Counted from the first letter of the stretch, positions 6,580 through 12,677 are shown. The stretch is DNA of 20,054 nt from DATMXS01 sp050260275 (GCA_050260275.1 JBLNBX010000131.1:1-20054), one strand, 5' to 3'. Numbers and translations: made by a program. Notes: generated from the letters alone by a model not told the origin.

Positions 6580-6995
6580 TGCGCATCACGCGGCGGTACC
6601 GTTTCGCGGCGGCGCACCGGCTCGAGAGCTCGGTGCTCACGGGAGAAGAGAACCGCGCGGTGTACGGCAAGTGCAACAACCCGTACGGGCACGGGCACGA
6701 TTACACGCTCGAGGTGAGCGTGGCGGGCGCTCCGGACCCGCGCACGGGCCGGGTGGTCGCGCCGGGGCTGCTGGATGAGCTGGTGCGCTGCGAGGCTCTG
6801 GCCCGGCTCGAAGCCGGCAACCTGAACGAGATGCCTGAGTTCGCCGCCGAGCCGGCGACCACGGAAAATCTGGCGCTGGCCATCGAGCGGATGCTCGCGG
6901 CGAGGTGGCCTGACGGCTGGCCGCGTTTGTGCCGGATCAGGATAGAGGAAACGCGGAGGAACCATATTGAGCTTCGACGTGAAAATGAAAACTAA
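6579..6995 (+). CDS. Second PTPS/QueD homologue, Cys kept but Asp-His dyad lost
   Basis: This is a 138-residue paralogue of the preceding gene (shared starts ITRRxxFAA.H and ENRA.YG). It keeps zinc ligands His13, His38 and His40 and the catalytic Cys32 in KCNNPYGHGHD, spaced as in animal PTPS. The place where active enzymes have Asp-His reads Glu78-Ala79 (LEAGNLN), and the conserved Asp in the preceding helix is also gone. A terminal IEET provides the pterin-binding Glu. By itself the enzyme should be impaired, or work by a changed mechanism. It is translated from an ATG overlapping the upstream stop, and its own last 29 nt overlap the start of folE, so the three genes are tightly coupled. 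Its substrate is inferred only. Confidence 0.82.
   Translation: MRITRRYRFAAAHRLESSVLTGEENRAVYGKCNNPYGHGHDYTLEVSVAGAPDPRTGRVVAPGLLDELVRCEALARLEAGNLNEMPEFAAEPATTENLALAIERMLAARWPDGWPRLCRIRIEETRRNHIELRRENEN
6955..6969 (+). promoter_or_regulatory. Ribosome binding site and TTG start of folE
   Basis: GGAGGA at 6955-6960 sits 6 nt before TTG at 6967. This is the best-placed Shine-Dalgarno in the cluster. It favours TTG over the in-frame ATG at 6985, which has no comparable site. The site is inside the 3' end of the second PTPS gene, which suggests translational coupling. Confidence 0.7.
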
Positions 6996-7590
6996 AGTGA
7001 AATTGCTCGCGACAGAGCGGGAAGGCGAAGGGATCGCGCCGCTCGTCGAGGAACTCCTCCGCCGCCTCGGCGAGGACCCGCACCGCGAGGGGCTCATCAA
7101 GACGCCGGAGCGCGTCGAACGGGCGTACAAGTACCTCACCAGCGGGTACACGAAGAGCGTGGAGCAGGTGGTTAACGGCGCGCTGTTCACCGTGAAGTAC
7201 GACGAGATGGTGATCGTGCGCGACATCGAGTTCTTCAGCCTTTGCGAGCACCACATGCTGCCGTTTTTCGGCAAGATGCACGTGGCCTACCTGCCCAAGG
7301 ACAAGGTGATGGGTCTCAGCAAGATACCCCGGCTGGTTGATATGTTCGCGCGACGCCTGCAACTTCAGGAACGGCTCACGCAGGATGTGGCCCAGGCGAT
7401 CCAGCAGGTGCTGGACCCGCTGGGCGTGGGTGTGGTCTGCGAGGCGCGGCACTTCTGCATAATGATGCGCGGTGTGGAGAAGCAACACTCGGGCACTGTG
7501 ACGAGCGCGATGCTGGGGGCGTTCCGCGACCGCAAGAAGACGCGCGACGAGTTCCTCTCGCTGCTGCGGCAGGGCGGGACAGCGCTGTAG
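6967..7590 (+). CDS. folE: GTP cyclohydrolase I
   Basis: FolE converts GTP to 7,8-dihydroneopterin triphosphate, the entry step to folate and other pterins. The 207-residue protein has a variable N-terminus, a helical segment IKTPERVERAYKYLTSGY at 44-61 and the zinc site SLCEHHMLPF with Cys93 and His96. The third zinc ligand Cys164 lies in EARHFCIMMRGVEKQHS, whose following Gln-His and Ser line the GTP site. It ends with SAMLGAFRDRKKTRDEFLSLL, the usual C-terminal helix. The start is TTG 6967, chosen for its ribosome site. This is the canonical type IA enzyme by its motifs. Placement right after two PTPS homologues gives them its product as the likely substrate. Confidence 0.97.
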   Translation: MSFDVKMKTKVKLLATEREGEGIAPLVEELLRRLGEDPHREGLIKTPERVERAYKYLTSGYTKSVEQVVNGALFTVKYDEMVIVRDIEFFSLCEHHMLPFFGKMHVAYLPKDKVMGLSKIPRLVDMFARRLQLQERLTQDVAQAIQQVLDPLGVGVVCEARHFCIMMRGVEKQHSGTVTSAMLGAFRDRKKTRDEFLSLLRQGGTAL

Positions 7591-7633
7591 AGACTTCCGC
7601 CGGCTGTTCCGTCCTGATAGCATGGGTTAGCCG

Positions 7634-8005
7634 ATGATCGAGAACTTCCGCTACTTCGACGCGACCGACCCGTTCGGCGAGGTCTGGAACGTAAAGTTCC
7701 TGTGGCAGCAGAACGCGATCTCGATCCGCCACGCCGACGCGGTAGATGTGAAATTTCTGGTCAGCTCGGGCGAAAAGTCGGAAGAAAAGGTCATCTCAAT
7801 CGCGCACCCGGACCTGCTGGCGCTAAGCGCAAAGACGGGCCGGCCGGTGACCGACGCGTGGGTGTCCCGGCTCGCCGCGCTGCATCTGCGCCGGATGATC
7901 CAGTCTTGGGAGGACATGGACCGGACAGTGGTGACACCCCACTTCGACGAGTTGCTCCGGTACAACGCGATGCTCGATGAGCGCGCCTCCAGAGTCGCCC
8001 GCTGA
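7634..8005 (+). CDS. Conserved-looking hypothetical protein
   Basis: This 123-residue soluble protein is not recognised. The first half is strand-rich (VWNVKFLWQQNAISIRHADAVDVKFLVSS, about residues 17-45), and the second half is helical with a Trp-rich segment (AWVSRLAALHLRRMIQSWEDMDR). There is no signal peptide or Cys pair. The codon use matches its neighbours, and the strand opposite does not give a better protein, so I take it as real. The ATG at 7634 has no clear Shine-Dalgarno. TAGCAT at 7618-7623 could be a -10 for a nearly leaderless message. It lies 43 nt after folE on the same strand and might be co-transcribed, but nothing ties it to pterins. Confidence 0.65.
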   Translation: MIENFRYFDATDPFGEVWNVKFLWQQNAISIRHADAVDVKFLVSSGEKSEEKVISIAHPDLLALSAKTGRPVTDAWVSRLAALHLRRMIQSWEDMDRTVVTPHFDELLRYNAMLDERASRVAR

Positions 8006-8013
8006 TTCCATAG

Positions 8014-8031
8014 GCCGCGCCGGGCCGCGGC
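8014..8031. terminator. Hairpin between convergent genes
   Basis: GCCGCG (8014-8019) and CGCGGC (8026-8031) form a 6-bp GC stem with a 6-nt loop in the 27-nt gap between two convergent stops. There is no T-run. It could act in both directions as a weak terminator. Confidence 0.4.
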
Positions 8032-8032
8032 A

Positions 8033-8383
8033 CTAATGCTCACCGCGCACGCCGGCAGAGGACTGCGGTTGCTTGCGCAGCGCCGCAAGCGCACGCCGCA
8101 GTTCGGCTCTCTCGCGCACCAGCGCGTTGATGACGCCGGCCATGGCGTCCATCTTGTCCACGCCGGAGGCCTCGTTCATGCGGGCGAGCAGGCGCTCGAG
8201 TTCGGGGTCGAGCGCGTCCAATCCGGCGGTAACGGCGTGCGCGGATGGGCCAACTTGCGCGGACTCAGATGCGCGGACGGCGGGTTCCATGCGCTCCGCC
8301 ATTTGCGAATTCCGCGCCTGTTCGCCGATCGCCAGAAGCGCGAGAACAGCGGCGGCCAGCAGCGCCGCGCCTCCCAGTCGCAT
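8033..8383 (-). CDS. Small membrane-anchored or secreted protein, unknown
   Basis: This 116-residue protein has an N-terminal hydrophobic stretch (about residues 4-20, GGAALLAAAVLALLAIG) that could be an anchor or signal peptide. The remainder is Ala-, Glu- and Arg-rich and helical, with heptad-like spacing at LDALDPELERLLARMNEASG and again at VINALVRERAELRRALAALRKQ, suggesting a short coiled coil. The ATG at 8383 is preceded by AGGGGGGATCAGGCG, a strong purine-rich ribosome site. It is divergent from the promoter of the LysW-like gene and convergent with the 7634 gene. No family is recognised. A structural or lipoprotein-like envelope role is only a guess. Confidence 0.6.
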   Translation of the reverse strand: MRLGGAALLAAAVLALLAIGEQARNSQMAERMEPAVRASESAQVGPSAHAVTAGLDALDPELERLLARMNEASGVDKMDAMAGVINALVRERAELRRALAALRKQPQSSAGVRGEH

Positions 8384-8458
8384 CGCCTGATCCCCCCTCT
8401 CGTTCGGAGTAGCAATCGGAAGGCCATCCAGAGTGAGTCGATAACTCTCGTTGGGCCA

Positions 8459-8489
8459 TTGACACGCTATCCATCAGCACCCGTAGAAT
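8459..8489 (+). promoter_or_regulatory. Sigma-70-like promoter of the LysW-like gene cluster
   Basis: TTGACA at 8459-8464 matches the -35 consensus fully. TAGAAT at 8484-8489 matches the -10 at five of six positions. The spacer is 19 nt, slightly long. Transcription would begin near 8496, giving a leader of about 95 nt before the ATG at 8592. Confidence 0.6.
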
Positions 8490-8513
8490 GGCTTCGAACA
8501 GGGGGAGTTGGGA

Positions 8514-8555
8514 ATGCCAGAGGACCCCTTGGCAACACCCCGACAAACGAAGTAG
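8514..8555 (+). CDS. Possible 13-residue leader peptide
   Basis: GGGGGAG at 8501-8507 is 6 nt before ATG 8514, which opens the frame MPEDPLATPRQTK and ends with TAG at 8553-8555. It lies wholly inside the predicted leader of the LysW-like gene and has a better ribosome site than many genes here. Its sequence shows no run of one amino acid that would point to classical attenuation. It could be a regulatory leader peptide or a chance frame. Confidence 0.3.
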   Translation: MPEDPLATPRQTK

Positions 8556-8591
8556 CTTTGGTAGTGATTGCTTTCACCTGGAGGCTTTGGC

Positions 8592-8807
8592 ATGGTGACT
8601 TGTCCGGTTTGTGATGCGGACATAGATATCGAAGAGGATGAGCTGGACGAGGGCGAAGTCATAACCTGCGACGAGTGTGGCGCTGACCTTCGCGTAGCGG
8701 GCATCGATCCTCTGGAACTGGAGGAAATCGAAGAAGAAGAGGACGAGGAAGAGGACGAGGCCGATTTCGGAGACGAAGACGACGAAGATGACGAGAGCTG
8801 GCGCTAG
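8592..8807 (+). CDS. LysW-like zinc-ribbon protein with long acidic tail
   Basis: This 71-residue protein starts at ATG 8592 after CTGGAGG. Residues 1-40 follow the LysW/ArgW amino-carrier pattern: MVTCPVCDADIDI with Cys4 and Cys7, GEVITCDECGADL with Cys26 and Cys29, then a DPLELEE segment. LysW proteins end in EDWGE, and the terminal Glu carries the growing amino acid. Here the matching spot reads ADFGDE (57-62), but it is followed by more acidic residues and an SWR end, so the terminal Glu is not available. Of residues 44-71, 21 are Asp or Glu. It may be a LysW relative with a different job, such as an acidic zinc-ribbon adaptor. No lysX, lysZ or argB-like gene is adjacent. Confidence 0.72.
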   Translation: MVTCPVCDADIDIEEDELDEGEVITCDECGADLRVAGIDPLELEEIEEEEDEEEDEADFGDEDDEDDESWR

Positions 8808-9180
8808 CACGAGAGCCTGCGCGTTGTGGGCGACGCTGCTTCTGGCCGCCGCCGCGGTACCCGCGGCCGGCCAGAAAAAGGGCGACGTTCCGCACGCGCT
8901 GGTCTCGGGAACCGTTTTCTCCGAGAACGGTATGGTGCTGCGGAGGGCCGACGTAGTCTTGAGGCCGGCCCCGGATGCTCCCAAGGAAGTCCGCAAGTTG
9001 AAGAAAACCCGGTACACGACCGACTCGCGGGGCGAGTTCGCGATCCGTGTACCGGCGGTGCCCGCAGTTTATACACTGGTGGTCTCGGCCGAGGGTTTCG
9101 AGAGCCAGGAGAAGGAGATCTCAGTCCAGGGAGTGGACGACATCAACGTATTCATTCGTCTTCAGCCTGCGTCCAAGTAA
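8788..9180 (+). CDS. Secreted single-domain carboxypeptidase-regulatory-like protein
   Basis: This 130-residue protein has a Sec signal peptide: a basic start MTRAGASTR, a hydrophobic core ACALWATLLLAAAAV and a likely cut near AAG-QKK (about residue 28). The mature part (about 38-127) is one CarboxypepD_reg-like beta-sandwich. It opens with VSGTVFSENGMVLRRADVVL and closes with the usual YTLVVSAEGFESQEKEISV strand pair. Such domains bind or stabilise partners in the cell envelope. The ATG at 8788 lies inside the acidic tail of the LysW-like gene, giving a 20-nt overlap that suggests translational coupling. No separate strong ribosome site is seen. A paralogue follows 12 nt after its stop. Confidence 0.78.
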   Translation: MTRAGASTRACALWATLLLAAAAVPAAGQKKGDVPHALVSGTVFSENGMVLRRADVVLRPAPDAPKEVRKLKKTRYTTDSRGEFAIRVPAVPAVYTLVVSAEGFESQEKEISVQGVDDINVFIRLQPASK

Positions 9181-9192
9181 CGGAAGCCAGAA

Positions 9193-9546
9193 ATGAAAAA
9201 GTTGATCTACGCGCTTGTGATGAGTCTCGCCGTCATGGCTTTCACTCCGCAGGCGTTTGCGCAGAGGAACCGGCAGGCGGAGCCGACAACGCGGTCTGTC
9301 GAAGGCGTCGTGACGAACGCCTCCGGCCAGCCAGTGCAGGGCGCGGTGGTACAGCTCAAGAACACCAAGACCCTTCAGATCAGATCCTTCATCGCCAAAG
9401 AGGACGGCAGGTATGCTTTTCACGGCCTAAGCACGAATGTCGACTACGAGCTCAAGGCCGAGCATCAGGGCGCGACCAGCGACGTGAAGACCCTCACGGT
9501 ATTCGATTCGCGCAGAAAAGCAGTAATCAACTTGCAGTTGAAGTAG
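9193..9546 (+). CDS. Second secreted carboxypeptidase-regulatory-like protein
   Basis: This 117-residue protein has a clear Sec signal peptide, MKKLIYALVMSLAVMAF, ending in AFA-Q (cut after about residue 23). The mature part is a single CarboxypepD_reg-like domain with the landmark VEGVVTNASGQPVQGAVVQL at about residues 36-55, then EDGRYAFHGLSTNVDYELKAEHQG and a final beta strand INLQLK. It is related in fold and order to the gene before it, 12 nt upstream, and the two look like a diverged tandem pair. GGAAG before the ATG at 9193 serves as ribosome site. A role as a small envelope or periplasmic binding module is inferred from the domain alone. Confidence 0.8.
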   Translation: MKKLIYALVMSLAVMAFTPQAFAQRNRQAEPTTRSVEGVVTNASGQPVQGAVVQLKNTKTLQIRSFIAKEDGRYAFHGLSTNVDYELKAEHQGATSDVKTLTVFDSRRKAVINLQLK

Positions 9547-9584
9547 GACGCCGGGGCGCCCGCCCGCGGTGTGAGTCCGGCCCA

Positions 9585-10346
9585 ATGACGCTCATTGCGC
9601 GGCAACTCGAGGCCTTGCGTGGCCGCGTCGCCTGGTTAACGGGCGGGCGGCGGATCGGCCGCACGGTGGCTGCAGCGCTCGCAGGGCTGGGCGTTGATCT
9701 CGTCCTAAGCTACAGGTTTTCCCGCGACGAGGCGGAAGCGACGGCGCAATCCGCTCGTGATGCCGGTGTGCGCGCCGTGACAGTTCAGGCGGACGCGAGT
9801 TCGCGTGAGAGCGTCGCAGCGGCCGTAGAGAAGGTTGCGCGCGAGTTTCCGCGAATCCACATTCTTGTGAACATGGCTTCGGTTTACCGCGAGACGGCGG
9901 CGGAGCAGGTCACGGAGGCCGATTGGGACGAGAACGTCTCCGCGCACATTCTCGGCACGTTCTGGCCGGCGCAGTTGATAGTGCCGCTGATGCCCCCGGG
10001 CGGGCACATCATCAACATTGCCGACGCCACCGTGATAGACCGCCCGCAGCGGCGCACTATCCCGTATGCCGCAACCAAGGCGGCCGTCGCCGGCATGACG
10101 CGCGCCATGGCTCTCGAATACGGGCCGCTTGGCATCTTCGTGAACGCCATCGCTCCCGGGCCGATAGTCCCTCCCGAGGATTTCCCTCGGGATGTCTGGC
10201 AGCGCATCAGGGAGCAGTACCCGGTGCGCTACGAGATGACCGATCAAGAGGCCGTTGAGCAGTTCGCCCTGTTGGTGGTGTACCTGTGCCTCAACACGAT
10301 GACCAGCGGCCACATCTATCCGCTGGACCAGGGGCGGAATCTGTAA
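9585..10346 (+). CDS. SDR-family pteridine-reductase-like oxidoreductase
   Basis: This 253-residue NADPH-type short-chain dehydrogenase starts at ATG 9585; the same frame stays open upstream but lacks a start with family-like sequence. The dinucleotide loop reads LTGGRRIG (18-25). Arg replaces the middle Gly as in PTR1/FolM enzymes, and the loop is one residue shorter than their TGxxxRxG. NMAS (96-99) is the NAG-like strand. The usual catalytic Ser is replaced by Asp147 in INIADATV, as in PTR1, and the catalytic pair Tyr161 and Lys165 (YAATK) is intact. PTR1 and FolM reduce dihydro- to tetrahydropterins. The pterin cluster 2 kb upstream makes such a substrate plausible. Other SDR substrates cannot be excluded. 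Confidence 0.8.
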   Translation: MTLIARQLEALRGRVAWLTGGRRIGRTVAAALAGLGVDLVLSYRFSRDEAEATAQSARDAGVRAVTVQADASSRESVAAAVEKVAREFPRIHILVNMASVYRETAAEQVTEADWDENVSAHILGTFWPAQLIVPLMPPGGHIINIADATVIDRPQRRTIPYAATKAAVAGMTRAMALEYGPLGIFVNAIAPGPIVPPEDFPRDVWQRIREQYPVRYEMTDQEAVEQFALLVVYLCLNTMTSGHIYPLDQGRNL

Positions 10347-10399
10347 GCTCGCCCGCCTGCCCGCCCTTGCGTCCACCCTGCAATGCTCACCGCGGCGCT

Positions 10400-10414
10400 C
10401 CAGGCCACGCCTGG
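10400..10414. terminator. Hairpin between convergent genes
   Basis: CCAGGC (10400-10405) and GCCTGG (10409-10414) form a 6-bp stem with a 3-nt loop. It is flanked by GCGG/CCGC that can extend the stem after a bulge. It lies in the 95-nt gap between the SDR and a convergent minus-strand gene. No T-run follows. Confidence 0.4.
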
Positions 10415-10441
10415 CCGCGCTTCGATCCGGCGGCGGGCGGT

Positions 10442-11071
10442 TCAGTTCCGCGGCATCAGGATGGTGCCCCAGACCACCTGATAGGCTTCTATCTCGCCGT
10501 CGAGGTTCTTTCCGGCCCGTACGAAAACACGCGCGTTCACGGGCAGGTCGGACAGGGAGAGTTCGTCGCCGTTGCCGAGGAACCTTGTATCGTGCCGCAA
10601 CAATATGCGCGTGGGCCCTTTGCCTCGCGCGCGCAACATGATGGCATCGGGAGAGATCTCTGCGACGTTGCCCGAAAATATAAGATTGCCGCGTGGGAAT
10701 AAAGTGTCGTAGGGACTGCGATAGACAGGAGCGGACCGCGGCAGGCGGCGCCGGACGCGGGTGGGTTCGTTGCGCGTTACGCTGATGCGCCGCGCGTATG
10801 CGAGCACCGGGTCCGCCGAGCGATCCGATATGATCTCGACTTTGTCGCCGGGCTTTATGTCCGGGACAGCCACTTTGCGGCCATCGCGCTCCGCCCAAGT
10901 GTGCGCATCGTAATGCAGGCGGTAAACGCGGTTGTTCTCGACGCGAATGGCGATTTCACCTGCGGCGCCCTCGCCACTTTCGATGATCGTTCCGCGGAGG
11001 ATGCCCGCGGGCGTTGCCTCCTGACCCCAGGACGCGGACGCCAGCAACACCCCCAGCAATAGCTGCTTCAT
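10442..11071 (-). CDS. Secreted protein with two beta-barrel-like repeats, unknown
   Basis: This 209-residue exported protein has a signal peptide MKQLLLGVLLASASWG. The mature part seems to hold two related beta-rich units. One is at about 24-85 (ILRGTIIESGEGAAGEIAIR... ending in DIKPGDKVEIISDR). The other is at about 128-206 (NLIFSGNVAEISPDAIMLRA... ending in DLPVNARVFVRAG and AYQVVWG). Each unit pairs a short strand pair with a 'D-L/I-x-PGD/VN-ARV' segment, as in DUF5666-type or OB-like envelope domains. That is similarity by eye, not a proven family match. The linker is Arg- and Pro-rich. The ATG at 11071 follows AGGGGGGAACGG. The gene is divergent from the helical-barrel gene and convergent with the SDR. 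Confidence 0.65.
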   Translation of the reverse strand: MKQLLLGVLLASASWGQEATPAGILRGTIIESGEGAAGEIAIRVENNRVYRLHYDAHTWAERDGRKVAVPDIKPGDKVEIISDRSADPVLAYARRISVTRNEPTRVRRRLPRSAPVYRSPYDTLFPRGNLIFSGNVAEISPDAIMLRARGKGPTRILLRHDTRFLGNGDELSLSDLPVNARVFVRAGKNLDGEIEAYQVVWGTILMPRN

Positions 11072-11168
11072 CCGTTCCCCCCTGCCTTAAGCGTACAACC
11101 ATGCGCTAGGATGTTTGAACACCGTCGAGTGCGGGTTTACCCCCATTTACTCTTGGACTGATCCACCT

Positions 11169-12215
11169 ATGTTCTCACTGGAACGAGCCGGCCGCTGGCT
11201 CCTGGAATCGGGCATTCAGGATGTCTCAGGCGGAGTGGCGCGTTACTATCGGACCGATCTTCAACGGAATGCGCCGATTTCAACCGAGATAACCGGTTAC
11301 GCGTGCGCTGCGCTGCTTTTCCTGGCCCGCCGCACCGGTCTCGCGGACTATCGGGAGGCTGCGCTGCGCGCCGGGCGCTTCATAGCCGAGTGCGCCTGGG
11401 ACGAGCGAGCCGGCGCGCTGCCGTTCGAGTGGCCGGCGGGCGCCTCGCCGCGCGCGTACTTTTTTGATTGCGGCATAGTGGCCCGCGCGCTCACGGCGCT
11501 CTGGCGGGACGTGGGCGATGCCGAGTTCCGCGACGTCGCGCGCGCCTGCGCCAGCTCCATGCTCGGCGATTTCCGCGACGGCTCCTCTTGGCATCCCGTC
11601 CTGGAACTGCCCTCCAAAGCACCGGTTCCACACGAAAACCGCTGGTCGCGGCGTCCCGGCTGCTATCAACTGAAAGCGGCCCTCGCGTGGCTCGAAACCG
11701 GTTACGACGCCGCTTATCACGAGAACCTCGCCGGCGCGCTCGCGGATCACGAAGCTTTTCTTCCCGGCGCGGACGAGCCGGCGCTCGTGGTGGACCGCCT
11801 GCACGCTTACCTCTACTTCCTCGAAGGCCTGCTGCCGGCCGTCTCGCGGCAGGAGTGCCGGGAAGCGATGGCAGCCGGCATCGGGCGCGTGGCGGAGCTA
11901 CTGAGGACGCATCGCGACGCCCTCGAACGCTCGGACGTCTACGCGCAGTTGCTGCGGATCCGGCTCTACGCGGACCGGCTGGGCGTTGTGCCGCTCGACA
12001 CCGCCGCGGCGGAGGAAGAAGCTGGCGAGCTGCCGCAGTTCCAGATCGCATCGCGCGACCGCCGCACTGACGGGGCCGTCGCTTTCGGACGAAAGGGCGG
12101 GGAACTGCTGCCTTACGCGAATCCCGTCTCGACCTCTTTCTGTATTCAAGCCCTGGAGATGTGGCGCGACTATCGCGGCGGGCGCTTCACGGCAGACTGG
12201 CGCGAGCTGATATGA
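11169..12215 (+). CDS. Six-hairpin (alpha/alpha barrel) glycosidase-like protein
   Basis: This 348-residue protein consists of repeated helical hairpins of about 50 residues, as in (alpha/alpha)6 barrels. Examples are ISTEITGYACAALLFLARRTGLADYREAALRAGRF, YFFDCGIVARALTALWRDVGDAEFRDVARAC and RLHAYLYFLEGLLPAVSRQECREAMAAG. It has no signal peptide, so it is probably cytosolic. The fold suggests a sugar-processing or epimerase-like enzyme. No catalytic acid could be identified with confidence, and no glycan gene is adjacent. The start is uncertain: ATG 11169 has no ribosome site, while TTG 11115 lies 3 nt after AGGA. I prefer ATG because the extension MNTVECGFTPIYSWTDPP is unlike the family-type opening FSLERAGRWLLESG. 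Confidence 0.6.
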   Translation: MFSLERAGRWLLESGIQDVSGGVARYYRTDLQRNAPISTEITGYACAALLFLARRTGLADYREAALRAGRFIAECAWDERAGALPFEWPAGASPRAYFFDCGIVARALTALWRDVGDAEFRDVARACASSMLGDFRDGSSWHPVLELPSKAPVPHENRWSRRPGCYQLKAALAWLETGYDAAYHENLAGALADHEAFLPGADEPALVVDRLHAYLYFLEGLLPAVSRQECREAMAAGIGRVAELLRTHRDALERSDVYAQLLRIRLYADRLGVVPLDTAAAEEEAGELPQFQIASRDRRTDGAVAFGRKGGELLPYANPVSTSFCIQALEMWRDYRGGRFTADWRELI

Positions 12216-12241
12216 GCGCGCCGCGTTTCTGAGCGGCGCGC
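12216..12241 (+). terminator. Strong GC hairpin right after the helical-barrel gene
   Basis: GCGCGCCGC (12216-12224) and GCGGCGCGC (12233-12241) form a perfect 9-bp stem with an 8-nt loop, starting at the base after the TGA. Its position and strength suit a terminator shared with the convergent ABM gene, although no T-run follows. Confidence 0.55.
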
Positions 12242-12300
12242 CCATCCGCGCATCTGTTTCGAGCAGCGCGGCTGTGGTGTTTGCTGTTTGGGAGGGCGCC

Positions 12301-12594
12301 TCAGGAGATGCGGACGTACGTCATCACGCGCATCGGTTCCGCCAGCAGCTCCTCGCAGGCCGCGGCGAAGGCGCGCAGGTGCGGAGTCTGGAGATGGCGG
12401 TCCAGTAGTTCCTTCGAACCCCAGTTCTCGATGAACAGCAGGCGGGCCGGGTCAGTGTCGGACTGGTGAAGGTCGTACTGCACGCAGCCCTCTTCGCGGC
12501 GGGTTGGCTCGATCAGCGCGAGCGCGGCACGCTTGAGTTCTTCTTCTTTGCCAGGCTTGGCGATCAGTTCGGCTGCAACAGTCACGTTTGCCAT
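12301..12594 (-). CDS. ABM-domain monooxygenase, YgiN-like
   Basis: This 97-residue protein of the antibiotic-biosynthesis-monooxygenase (ABM) fold usually forms dimers that act on quinols or other aromatic compounds without cofactors. Visible features are the opening strand VTVAAELIAKPGKEEELKRAALALIEPTRREEGCVQYDL, then RLLFIENWGSKELLDRHLQTPHLRAF and a last strand PMRVMTYVRI. This is the complete family layout at normal length. ATG 12594 was chosen because MANVTVAAEL matches the usual first strand; in-frame Met codons at 12612 and 12621 are possible. No clear ribosome site was found for any of the three. It is divergent from the acylphosphatase operon. Its substrate is unknown, and a quinol link is only a family inference. 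Confidence 0.8.
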   Translation of the reverse strand: MANVTVAAELIAKPGKEEELKRAALALIEPTRREEGCVQYDLHQSDTDPARLLFIENWGSKELLDRHLQTPHLRAFAAACEELLAEPMRVMTYVRIS

Positions 12595-12612
12595 ACGGAG
12601 ATGATCGCACAT

Positions 12613-12628
12613 CGGAAACATGGTTCCG
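12613..12628. promoter_or_regulatory. Near-perfect palindrome in the divergent ABM/acylphosphatase gap
   Basis: CGGAAACATGGTTCCG is symmetric at 14 of 16 positions. It lies at or just upstream of the ABM start codons, about 80 nt before the acylphosphatase start. Dyads of this size are typical of repressor sites, but no regulator gene is in the window. Confidence 0.3.
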
Positions 12629-12677
12629 TCTACGGTCTCGAAAACCGTGCGCGGAAAGCGCCGAGGCAGGAAAATGT

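Noticed and set aside
8826..9584. Upstream extension of the SDR frame
   Set aside because: It overlaps two signal-peptide genes in another frame and has no domain; the SDR family N-terminus begins at 9585.
9705..10898. 397-residue minus-strand frame across the SDR and its neighbour
   Set aside because: His/Arg-rich shadow spanning two real genes and an intergenic hairpin.
12632..12648. ACGGT-N7-ACCGT inverted repeat near the ABM gene
   Set aside because: Short arms and likely by chance in GC-rich sequence.
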